From contig NZ_JASXSI010000012.1 of assembly GCF_030315685.1 (NCBI RefSeq), positions 112,208 to 176,207 of the forward strand: a stretch of DNA of 64,000 nt, read 5' to 3'. Shown here one piece after another: positions 55,698 through 63,277 of the stretch (its first letter is position 1; each line of letters starts with the position of its first letter). The stretch is from Gordonia sp. ABSL11-1. Lineage in GTDB: Bacteria; Actinomycetota; Actinomycetes; Mycobacteriales; Mycobacteriaceae. The translations under genes and the position numbers were made by a program. The notes beneath the pieces are model-generated. The model was not told where the DNA came from and made no database searches. It saw nothing but the letters and a program-made list of their open reading frames with translations.

Positions 55698-57177
55698 TCA
55701 GTGCTGCTGGTAGCCGAGCACCGTTCTGTCCTGGCCGGGCTCGGTGAGCAGGACATCGCGGCGGTAGATCATCAAATAGGCGAAATACATGCCGCCGAGA
55801 AGTATCAGCCCGCCGACGATGACCGCAGGAACAGTCGCGTCGATGGGGGACAGCAGCACGACGACGGCGCACACCGACCAGACGAGCGCCGCAACCGCGA
55901 CCGGCACCTCGAAGCGGCCGAGATCGAAAGCGCCGCTTCGGCGATCGAGTCGATGTCGCACCACCAGATATCGGGCGACGACGAGCCCGTAGGTGATCGC
56001 GGGGAACAGGGTTCCCGCGGTGATCAGTTCGACGAGCGCGTCGCCCGGCAGCACGATCATCACGACGATCCCGATCACCAGCGGCAGGAGCGTTGCGGCG
56101 ATCGGGGTCTTCGTGTGCGAATTGACCTCTCGCATCCAACGATGGCCGGGGAATCGGCCGTCACGCGACATCGCGAACACGGTGCGGGCACACGAGGTCA
56201 TCGTGACCAAGCCGCCACCGAAGAACGCGATGGCGATGACCACCAACAGGATTCGTTCCATCGGTGCGCCGAGCTGGTCGCGCATGATGGTGGCGACCGG
56301 CGATTCCGACGCGCTGACCTTGGTGATGTCGTCGATCGCGACAGTGAGCGCGATCAGGAACAACATGCCGAGGACGCCGGCGGCCGCGACGGAACCGACG
56401 ATCGCCCGAGGCACGCTGCGGTGCGGATCCTTGGCTTCCTCGGCCATGTTGGCGGCGGAGTCGAAGCCGACCAGGGTCGCCAGTCCGACGATCATGACGG
56501 CCATCAGGCCGCCACCGAAAGGCGAAGTAGTCGGCCGATCCAGTGGCGACACCGCGTGAGCCGAGATTGTCGACCGAGCCATCGCCGGTCACCGCGACCG
56601 CGATCAGCAGGGCGGCCACGAGTAGCACCACGATCGCGACCTCGACACCGACCGCCAGCGAGTTGATCAGTCCGACAAGCCTGGTCGACGCGATCGCGAG
56701 TGCCGCCTGCATGAGCATGACCACCACGGTGACCATGCGGACCATGTGGTCGTCGGGCGCCATCCCCAAGAGTGGCATCAGGCACTGGCCGGCCATCGCG
56801 TTGTCGATCGCCATGAGACTCGTGACGAGATAGCAGAAGGTCAACCAGCCGAAACCCCAACCGACGCGCGGGTTTGCCAGTCGCGACGCCCATTGGCACG
56901 ACGACCCGCTGAGCGGAATGCGTGCGGCGAACGGCACGATCACCAGTGCGACCCGCAACTGACCGGCCAGGGCGATCAGCCATGTCCAGATGCCCGCCGG
57001 ACCGGAGTTCGTCAGCAACATCCCGTAGGTGCCGAAGATGCCGACCGCCACGGAGATGAACGCGAAGGGCACGGCGAAGACCTGGAACGAGCCCCGGGTG
57101 CGCTTCAGCTCAGGGGCGTAACCGAACTCGTGGGACACCTCGTCGGTGTCATCGGTGCGTGACAGCCGTTCGCTCAT
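55698..57177 (-). pseudogene. APC-family amino acid permease with a single frameshift
   Basis: Amino acid/polyamine permease of about 490 residues. The first part from ATG 57177 (SFQVFAVPFAFISVAVGIFG, IPLSGSSCQWASRLANP, VGWGFGWLTFCYLVTSLMA) runs to GVATGSADYFA. It continues in another frame with FGGGLMAVMIVGLATLVGFDS to the end at 55698. Removing one base of the AAA run at 56518-56520 joins them as FAFGGGLMAVM. Both halves together give about 12 helices. Either a recent pseudogene or a base-call error at a short run. Confidence 0.83.
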
Positions 57178-57375
57178 ACGGCCTCCGCCGGTCCGGTGAG
57201 CTCAAAGCTCGACCCCGCAGGGGCGCGCCAATACGCAAACATGCCGTTCACAACCCACCTGGCCTGTCCGGTCGACGTCTGGCGATGCTTCGTCGCTGTC
57301 CTGGCGATAGGGTCATCGCGGTATCTGCTGTCGTCACATTCGAGCGGCCTCGGGCCGTCGACATGAGAGGAATTC

Positions 57376-58044
57376 ATGAGGCCACTCGCTGACCGCCGCG
57401 TCACCGTCGTCGTGGGACTGTCCGCGGTCCTGTTGATCGCCGCAGGCTGCAGCAGCGACGACACGACGGACGAGGCCGCGCCCCAAACCTCGGCGGTCGC
57501 GTCGTCGGCGGCGGAAACAACTGTGGAGCCCAGCGGTGAGACGACGTCAGCCACGGTCTCCGAGACGACGACCAGCGCCGTACCCACAGAAACGTCGATC
57601 TCGGGTGTCGGGGACGTCGATGTGACACTGACCGGCCCGATCGCCGTCAAGTACACGTCAGCGACCGACGCTCAGAAGGCCGCTCTCGGTAAACCGCTGA
57701 CCGGCGATCGCAACGCGGGGACCCGAGACAGCGGCGTTGTGTTCCAGCAGTTCGAAGGTGGGGTCATCGTCGCGAAGAACGACACCGCCGGTACGCCTGC
57801 CTACATCACCACCTCGGGCAAGATCCGGGACGCGTGGAACACCGAGCGCGCACCCGATGGCACCCCGTCGCTCACCGGCATGAACGGCTCGCCCGGACCT
57901 CTGGGTGTCCCCACCAGCGATGTGCTCCGACAAGGTGAGATCGAGAAGGTGACATTCGAGCACGGGACGATCACGGAGAACACCAGGACCGGAGCGATCA
58001 CGGTGACGGTCAACGGCAAGGTCGTGCCATCGGGTCTCAAATAG
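57376..58044 (+). CDS. LGFP-repeat lipoprotein
   Basis: 222-residue exported lipoprotein. Signal MRPLADRRVTVVVGLSAVLL with lipobox IAAGC; then a long Ser/Thr-rich tether (residues 30-75) and LGFP-type repeats (LGKPLTGDRNAG, FQQFEGGVIVAKNDTAGTPAYITTSGKIRDAWN, GPLGVPTSDVLR). LGFP repeats are typical of mycolic-acid-containing actinobacteria and are thought to attach to the cell wall. ATG preceded by GAGAGGAATTC. Confidence 0.88.
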   Translation: MRPLADRRVTVVVGLSAVLLIAAGCSSDDTTDEAAPQTSAVASSAAETTVEPSGETTSATVSETTTSAVPTETSISGVGDVDVTLTGPIAVKYTSATDAQKAALGKPLTGDRNAGTRDSGVVFQQFEGGVIVAKNDTAGTPAYITTSGKIRDAWNTERAPDGTPSLTGMNGSPGPLGVPTSDVLRQGEIEKVTFEHGTITENTRTGAITVTVNGKVVPSGLK

Positions 58045-58076
58045 ACCTCCGATGTGCGTGATCGCCACCCATCCGT

Positions 58077-58112
58077 TTCAGGATTTCCTGAATACACGAT
58101 TCGATGTACAGT
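58077..58112 (+). promoter_or_regulatory. cmtR-type promoter with a 16-bp palindromic operator
   Basis: TTCAGGATTTCCTGAA (58077-58092) has perfect 7-bp arms round TT. A -10-like TACAGT lies at 58107-58112 with a TTCCTG element 17 bp upstream, so the palindrome overlaps the -35 region. Transcription would begin at about 58119-58120, at the ATG, giving a leaderless message. Binding here by the encoded sensor would block its own operon. Confidence 0.6.
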
Positions 58113-58119
58113 CGCTCGT

Positions 58120-58455
58120 ATGGAAACGGTGGTCGTGACCCAGCGTGATGCCTTGACCCGATTCGGGTACGCGTTGTCGGATTCGACGCGCACGCAGGTG
58201 CTGTTGCGGCTGCGTGCAGGTGCGGCCTACCCGTCCGAACTGGCAGAGACGATCGGTGTCTCGCGCCAAGCGCTGTCGAACCATCTGGCATGCCTGCGGG
58301 GGTGTGGTCTCGTGGTTGCGGTCCCGGAAGGACGCCGTACTCGTTATGAGTTGGCGGACAGACGGATCGGGCATGCGCTGGGCGACTTGCTGGGCCTGGT
58401 GTTGGCGGTCGATCCGGCGTGCTGCGTCGATTCCGAGGACGAGGGGTGTTGCTGA
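58120..58455 (+). CDS. ArsR/SmtB-family metal sensor, CmtR-like
   Basis: 111-residue winged-helix repressor. It follows mycobacterial CmtR (Cd/Pb sensor): NHLACLRGCGLVV keeps the Cys pair (Cys58, Cys62) used as metal ligands, and AVDPACC provides C-terminal Cys101/102 near the position of CmtR Cys102. Two further Cys (110, 111) end the protein. GVSRQALSNHLACLR is the recognition helix. It is followed by a cation-efflux gene whose ATG overlaps its stop (TGATG). On metal binding it should release the operator upstream and permit efflux. Confidence 0.9.
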   Translation: METVVVTQRDALTRFGYALSDSTRTQVLLRLRAGAAYPSELAETIGVSRQALSNHLACLRGCGLVVAVPEGRRTRYELADRRIGHALGDLLGLVLAVDPACCVDSEDEGCC

Positions 58456-59183
58456 TGGCCTCCGAGTTGGGGCTACCGGCCGTCGGTGGGCCGGCCCTGA
58501 CCGATGTGCGACGACAGTTGCTGTCACGGCGAATTCGCTGGTTCGTCGCCGCGACCATTGTTTACAACGTTGCCGAGGCAGTGATCGCGATCAGTGAAGG
58601 TACACGTGTCTCGTCGACGGCGTTGATCGGATTCGGCCTCGATTCGGTGATTGAGGTGTCATCGGCTGCGGCGGTGGCGTGGCAGTTCGCCGGCAAGGAT
58701 CCCGAACGTCGAGAGCGGGTGGCTCTGCGGATCATCGCATTCTCGTTCTTCGCGCTGGCTGCGTATGTCGGCATCGATTCGGTTCGCGCACTGTCGGGGA
58801 TGGGCGAGGATGCCCGCCACTCGACGATCGGCATCGCGCTGGCCGCCGTCAGTGTGGTGATCATGCCGGTGCTGTCGTGGGCCGAGCGTCGAGCGGGCCG
58901 GGAGCTTGGTTCGCTGAGTGCGGTCGCCGACTCGAAGCAGACATTGCTGTGCACGTATCTGTCCGCGGTTCTGCTGGTCGGGCTGGTGATCAACAGTCTG
59001 TTGGGGTGGTCGTGGGCCGACCCGGTCGCCGCTCTGGTCATCGCAGCTATCGCCGTGCGCGAGGGTGTCAATGCGTGGAGGGGAGATGCGTGTTGCACAA
59101 CTGGCTTCACTCGTCACGGCGCACACCGTGACGGATGCGATTGTTGTGGCGCGGAAGGCTGTCATTCATCGCCACTGAGATGA
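58455..59183 (+). CDS. Cation diffusion facilitator-type efflux transporter
   Basis: 242-residue membrane protein with about six helices (RIRWFVAATIVYNVAEAVIAI, VALRIIAFSFFALAAYVGIDSV and so on). It has an HxxxD-like metal site in GLDSVIEVSS and AVADSKQTLLCTYLSAVLLVG (DxxxT-type). The tail ACCTTGFTRHGAHRDGCDCC then GAEGCHSSP is remarkably rich in Cys and His and may bind or deliver the metal. It is translationally coupled to the CmtR-like sensor. Likely exports Cd, Pb, Zn or a similar soft metal. Confidence 0.85.
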   Translation: MASELGLPAVGGPALTDVRRQLLSRRIRWFVAATIVYNVAEAVIAISEGTRVSSTALIGFGLDSVIEVSSAAAVAWQFAGKDPERRERVALRIIAFSFFALAAYVGIDSVRALSGMGEDARHSTIGIALAAVSVVIMPVLSWAERRAGRELGSLSAVADSKQTLLCTYLSAVLLVGLVINSLLGWSWADPVAALVIAAIAVREGVNAWRGDACCTTGFTRHGAHRDGCDCCGAEGCHSSPLR

Positions 59184-59629
59184 TCACTTGCTCTGCGTTC
59201 GATAGTGGTGATCACCGCCGAACAGACAACGGCGACGGACACCACCACGGCGAATGGTACGGCCGTGATGAGCAGACCGAAGTCGGGCATGCACAAGCCG
59301 TCTCGGCACTCGTAGTGGCCGCTGTACTCGCGGATCTGGGAAACTGAGAACCCGAGGGCGACCGCCCACGTCAGTGCAAAGGGGATCGTCGCGGTGACCC
59401 CGCGGCCGCGCAGGCGCAGGGAGACCGTACTGACCAGGAGTGCGGCTGCAGCAATCGCCGCTTTGGTGTGGAAGGCGGCGACAAGACGGGCGTCCTCGTC
59501 GATTGTCGTCGTGTGCGATCGCATGAAGTAGACGGCAAGCGCCCACGGGATAGCGACGGTGGCGACCATATGCGCCGCACGCCAGATTCCAAGCGGCGTC
59601 TGCCATCGGTTCGGCGAGTGCTCCACCAT
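59162..59629 (-). CDS. Four-helix membrane protein of unknown function
   Basis: 155-residue membrane protein with segments AAHMVATVAIPWALAVYF, TKAAIAAAALLVSTVSL, ATIPFALTWAVALGFSV and FGLLITAVPFAVVVSVAVVCSAVI. One extracytoplasmic loop bears two Cys (HYECRDGLCMPDFG). No family recognised. It converges with the metal exporter gene, overlapping its end by 22 bp. Confidence 0.68.
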   Translation of the reverse strand: MVEHSPNRWQTPLGIWRAAHMVATVAIPWALAVYFMRSHTTTIDEDARLVAAFHTKAAIAAAALLVSTVSLRLRGRGVTATIPFALTWAVALGFSVSQIREYSGHYECRDGLCMPDFGLLITAVPFAVVVSVAVVCSAVITTIERRASDHLSGDE

Positions 59630-59706
59630 AGGCGCATCGTGCCACGGTTCGTGCGGGTGACGCGGGATTCACCTGTGGTGCGGCTGCAGCCACCGGTCGT
59701 GATCTG

Positions 59707-60624
59707 TCAATCCCGCGATGGGTTCTTCAATGCCGATGGAGGGTAGCCGTAAAGACGTCGAAAGGCCCGTGTGAAGGTGTCGGGCCCGGCGAAGCCGCTG
59801 CTGACAGCGGCATCCAGAACCGAGTGACCCGAAGTCAACTGTCTGTGCGCCACGGACAATCGTGCGCGTCTGAGGTAGTCACCGGGGGAGTCGTCGAGAT
59901 GATCGGCGAAGACCTTGTACACCAGGCGAACCGATACGTGGTTGGCGATGGCCAGGGTCTCCACCGTGAGCGTGGGGTCGGTCAAGTGGTCGTCGATGTA
60001 CGTGCGTAACGAGCGGGCGAGTGTCTGGTTGTCGACGGCCGGCGGCATCGTGCGATCAACCGAGAGGAGGGACGCGCGGAGGAGGGTCGTGGTGGCGTCG
60101 GCGAGCATCTCCCGCTCGATGAGCGGCGCTTGGTGAGATGTCTGAGGGTCGATGGACGACAACAGGTTCTGCAGGGCGATCATTCCCGCCGATACGGGTA
60201 GTGCGGTGGCGGTGAGGTCGGTGAACGCATGCCCGGTTCGTGCGATCAGTCCGCGCGGGACCTGCAAGACGATCTCGCTCATCCGCCCGGGAAAGCTCAG
60301 TCGGTACGGTGCGGACGCGTCGTACAGGGCGGCGCGTCCCATGGTCAGGTCGACTTCGCGCCCATGCTGCGCGACGCGGCCGCGTCCAGATCGGTGGACG
60401 GAGATCAGCAAGTCGTCTCGAGGATGCTCGGCGATGGTCTTCGCTGTGCGCACCACTTCGGAGCCCGCACTCGCCACCCGCGTGACGGAGACGCCCGGCG
60501 TGAGCTCAACCCGCTCGAGCGTCGCAGCGAACCGGGGTGAGGCGGAGCGCACGCGCAGCGGCACGAATGCGTTGCTGCAGGCGTCGGCCCACTCTGCGGC
60601 CGACCGTGCTCGAACCCGGCTCAT
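59707..60624 (-). CDS. AraC-family regulator, NitR-like, of the nitrilase locus
   Basis: 305-residue activator. The N-terminal half is an AraC-binding-domain-like cupin region (GRAALYDASAPYRLSFPGRMSEIVLQVPRGLI). The C-terminal two helix-turn-helices are LTVETLAIANHVSVRLVYKVFADHLDDSP and SVLDAAVSSGFAGPDTFTRAFRRLYGYPPSALKN. Start ATG 60624. It is divergent from the nitrilase-globin operon, so it likely controls those genes in response to a nitrile or its acid; this is inference by analogy with AraC-type NitR of Rhodococcus nitrilase loci. Two direct repeats in the gap are candidate sites. Confidence 0.9.
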   Translation of the reverse strand: MSRVRARSAAEWADACSNAFVPLRVRSASPRFAATLERVELTPGVSVTRVASAGSEVVRTAKTIAEHPRDDLLISVHRSGRGRVAQHGREVDLTMGRAALYDASAPYRLSFPGRMSEIVLQVPRGLIARTGHAFTDLTATALPVSAGMIALQNLLSSIDPQTSHQAPLIEREMLADATTTLLRASLLSVDRTMPPAVDNQTLARSLRTYIDDHLTDPTLTVETLAIANHVSVRLVYKVFADHLDDSPGDYLRRARLSVAHRQLTSGHSVLDAAVSSGFAGPDTFTRAFRRLYGYPPSALKNPSRD

Positions 60625-60741
60625 GGGACGAGTGTACGAACTCGTCGACGGCTTCCGGAGGTGTTCGTGTTGCGCATGTGTTGCGGTTCTGGGTCCGCCG
60701 ATGTCAGGTGCATGAATCGTCGAAAGCGCTGGTGACAAGCG

Positions 60742-60773
60742 TGCAGGAATCATCGGATGTGATGCAGGAAACA
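60742..60773 (+). promoter_or_regulatory. Direct repeat TGCAGGAANCA, 21 bp apart (AraC-type sites)
   Basis: TGCAGGAATCA at 60742-60752 and TGCAGGAAACA at 60763-60773. The 21-bp phase is two helical turns, the classical spacing for AraC-family half-sites. They lie about 85-115 bp upstream of the nitrilase GTG. A CATAGCGT element follows at about 60798 as a possible -10. Confidence 0.6.
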
Positions 60774-60858
60774 CCGAGAGCGTCGCGGGGAAGGATCCAT
60801 AGCGTGAGTGTCGCGGCGCTCGACGTGTCGCATTCCGACAAGCAGCAGGAGGCACTCC

Positions 60859-61890
60859 GTGTCCGACTACACAAAGGCATTCCGTGCGGCGACGGTCCAG
60901 GCCGAACCGGTCTGGAACGACGTCGACGGCGGCATAGACAAGACGATCGCGCTCGTCGCGGAGGCCGCGTCCAATGGTGCCGAGATCATCGCGTTCCCCG
61001 AGGTGTGGATCCCTGGTTATCCATGGTTTCTCTGGCTGGACTCCGTCGCATGGCAGTCCCAGTTCGTCGTGACCTACGTGACCAACTCCATCGAGGTCGG
61101 CAGCGATCGGTTCGCTCGGATCGAGGCTGCAGCGCAGGAGAACGGAATCGCCGTGTCGCTCGGGTTCAGCGAGCGGGACGGCGGCTCGGTGTACATCGCC
61201 CAGGCGTTCATCGACGCGAACGGAGTCACCAGGACGGTCCGCCGCAAACTCAAGCCGACACACGTGGAACGCACGCTGTTCGGTGAGGGCGACGGCTCGG
61301 ACATCCAGGTCATCGACACCGATCTCGGTAGGGTGGGTGCGCTCAACTGCTGGGAACACCTCCAGCCGCTCGCAAAGTACGCGATGTTCGCACAGGGGGA
61401 GCAGCTCCACGTCGCCGCGTGGCCGAGCTTCTCGATCTTCGAGGGTGCCGTCTATGCGCTCGGACCCGAGGTGAACGTCGGCGCTGCCCGGCAATACGCG
61501 GTCGAGGGACAGACCTTTGTGTTGTCTCCCAGCGGCATCGTCGGGGAGGCGGGCCAGAACCTGCTCGCCGATACCGACCTCAAGAAGCAACTGCTACGGG
61601 TCGGCGGCGGTCACGCACGGATCTTCGGGCCAGACGGTCAGGATCTGGCCGAGCCGCTCGCGCCAACCGCCGAGGGGATCCTGTATGCCGACATCGACTA
61701 CTCGGCGATCCTCGCCGCGAAGAATGCCGCCGACCCTGTCGGCCACTATTCGCGCCCCGACGTGTTCCAGCTCGTCTTCGACGACACCAAGCGCAGCAAG
61801 GTGATCCGTCCGACGCCGACACACGGAGGTGGCCAGACGGTCGAAACCGACGCCGTCGACACGGAACTCGAACAGATACTCGAAGCCTGA
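60859..61890 (+). CDS. Nitrilase (carbon-nitrogen hydrolase)
   Basis: 343-residue nitrilase that hydrolyses a nitrile directly to an acid and ammonia. The catalytic triad is complete: Glu48 in AFPEVWIPGYPWFLW, Lys130 in RRKLKPTHVERTLFGEGDG, Cys164 in VGALNCWEHLQP. These positions match characterised nitrilases such as the R. rhodochrous enzyme to within a residue or two. AAWPSFSIFEG and LSPSGIVGEAGQ are also typical. The GTG at 60859 follows GGAGG. Its globin neighbour starts 12 bp after the stop. Aliphatic versus arylaceto-specificity cannot be told. Confidence 0.94.
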   Translation: MSDYTKAFRAATVQAEPVWNDVDGGIDKTIALVAEAASNGAEIIAFPEVWIPGYPWFLWLDSVAWQSQFVVTYVTNSIEVGSDRFARIEAAAQENGIAVSLGFSERDGGSVYIAQAFIDANGVTRTVRRKLKPTHVERTLFGEGDGSDIQVIDTDLGRVGALNCWEHLQPLAKYAMFAQGEQLHVAAWPSFSIFEGAVYALGPEVNVGAARQYAVEGQTFVLSPSGIVGEAGQNLLADTDLKKQLLRVGGGHARIFGPDGQDLAEPLAPTAEGILYADIDYSAILAAKNAADPVGHYSRPDVFQLVFDDTKRSKVIRPTPTHGGGQTVETDAVDTELEQILEA

Positions 61891-61902
61891 ACAGGAGATG
61901 TG

Positions 61903-62442
61903 ATGACCGAACACGCCCACCCGGGTATCGAATCGTCTGATGCGGGGCCCTCACTCTATGAACGACTCGGCGGATACGACGCAATCTATGTGTTCGCTGC
62001 GGCCGCCCTGAAAAAGGGTATGGCCCACCCCGACATCGGTCACATCTGGGCCCACATGTCGGAGTCAACGTTCTACAAGGAGCACATCAACTTCGTCGAC
62101 TTCCTGTCCGAGCAGTGGGGTGGCAACGTCCGCTATCGCGGGCGTGACATGGTCACCGCGCATCGAGGTATGGGCCTGACAGAGGTCCACTGGAATGCGA
62201 TGTTCGACTGCCTGTACGAGTGCTATGACGAGTTCGGAATCCCGCAGGAGTTGCGGGGCGAGGTCGATGCGTCGTTCAACAAGTTCAAGCCCGCGGTTGT
62301 TGGCAGTCCGTCGTATCGCGATGTCGTGCTCGCACACCCGGAGATCGATGTCACCAAGGGGATGAAGAGCGTGGGGGTGCATTGGCCGGATCGTCGTGAA
62401 CGTCATGCGATTCCGCGTGAGGCGGAGCAGTCCGGGTCGTGA
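61903..62442 (+). CDS. Group 1 truncated haemoglobin linked to nitrilase
   Basis: 179-residue truncated globin: SLYERLGGYDAIYVFAAAAL at the start, HISFVDF-like region (HINFVDFLSEQWGGNVRYRGRDM) and proximal His in VTAHRGMGLTEVHWNAMFDCLY. The C-terminus is about 50 residues longer than standard (DVTKGMKSVGVHWPDRRERHAI). ATG 61903 has AGGAG in front and the nitrilase stop 12 bp before. Co-location with a nitrilase is unusual; the globin may bind cyanide, nitric oxide or oxygen, or assist a haem enzyme. Confidence 0.9.
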   Translation: MTEHAHPGIESSDAGPSLYERLGGYDAIYVFAAAALKKGMAHPDIGHIWAHMSESTFYKEHINFVDFLSEQWGGNVRYRGRDMVTAHRGMGLTEVHWNAMFDCLYECYDEFGIPQELRGEVDASFNKFKPAVVGSPSYRDVVLAHPEIDVTKGMKSVGVHWPDRRERHAIPREAEQSGS

Positions 62443-62605
62443 CCGTCTGCTGCTGGTGGTGGCGTGGCTGTTCTGCCGGATCTGCCGGAGTCGGGGCCGA
62501 CTCCCTCGCTCATTCATCATGTCAGCTCACCGACGACATCACGCGAACCGCGGACCTCGTGGTGGTGGTCGGCCCCGCCGAGGACTCTCCGGCCGCCCAT
62601 AGCTC

Positions 62606-63047
62606 TCATCCGGGCCGGTCGGCTACCTCGAGCAGGTCGGCCATGTGATGGAGGCGCCCTGCCCACGCGTGGTCGCCGTCGGCGCCGTCGAGTGCTTCGG
62701 CGCGTGCCCGGAAACGCACCCATTCAGCTGCGCGGTCGGGATCGAGATTCGCTGATGCGGCGTAGCGCCGGATCCATGCCTGGGCAGTACGCGCATCCGG
62801 CGGTACCGGCGCGAGCGGATCGATCATCGGCCCAGACGTCGGCGTGTCGATAGCCACGTACCGCATGGGGGTCGATGATCTGCCAACGGTTGCCGGCGCG
62901 TAATGCGTTGCTGCCGTGGAGGTCGCCGTGAGGGACGACGTCGTCGTCCACGGGTGAGAGCAGCGTCGAGTTCCCGAGTGTTCTGCGCCAGTCGTGCGAG
63001 TATGTGCCCCCGATGTGCGGGGAACCAGTTGCGGGTTGCAGGGCCGC
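62606..63047 (-). pseudogene. C-terminal remnant of an APH-type phosphotransferase (antibiotic/hydroxyurea kinase)
   Basis: Decayed end of an aminoglycoside-type phosphotransferase. The Brenner motif is VVPHGDLHGSNALRAGNRWQ followed by IIDPHAVRGYRHADVW. Downstream IDPLAPVPPDARTAQAW and DPDRAAEWVRFRARAEALDG, then GRLHHMADLLEVADRPG, lie in a second frame; one base is extra near HADVW (about 62840). Upstream RNWFPAHRGHILARLAQNTRELDAALTR lies in a third frame, two bases being lost near 62955. The 5' half of the gene is missing; its remaining end meets an IS-like sequence. Confidence 0.7.
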
Positions 63048-63176
63048 ATGCAGTCGCCCGACGAGCGTGCGCGGCTATGCGCCGCGATCGTTGACCGGCT
63101 CACCTTCGGCGGCCACATCATCGAAACTGGCACCAACAGTTACCGCCTGGCCCACACCCAGAAAGCAGTCCGGTAG
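63048..63176 (+). mobile_element. IS21 IstB-like C-terminal remnant
   Basis: A 42-codon frame reads MQSPDERARLCAAIVDRLTF and GGHIIETGTNSYRLAHTQKAVR. The segment IVDRLTFGGHIIETGTxSYRLAHT matches the end of IS21-type helper ATPases (IstB) as I know them. The rest of the element and its ends are absent. It abuts the truncated phosphotransferase, suggesting an old insertion with deletion. Confidence 0.6.
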
Positions 63177-63264
63177 ACGCCTAATACTCCGACCAGGGGC
63201 AAGACGCTGCCCGCGACAGGGCATACCCCGTGGAGCACAGGCGTCGTCCAGCTGCCCCGCGGTC

Positions 63265-63277
63265 TAGCGTGAAAGCT
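63265..63277 (+). promoter_or_regulatory. Possible leaderless -10 of the terminal hydrolase gene
   Basis: TAGCGT at 63265-63270 is followed by 7 nt and the ATG at 63278, the geometry of a leaderless transcript. No good -35 box was found. Confidence 0.35.
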
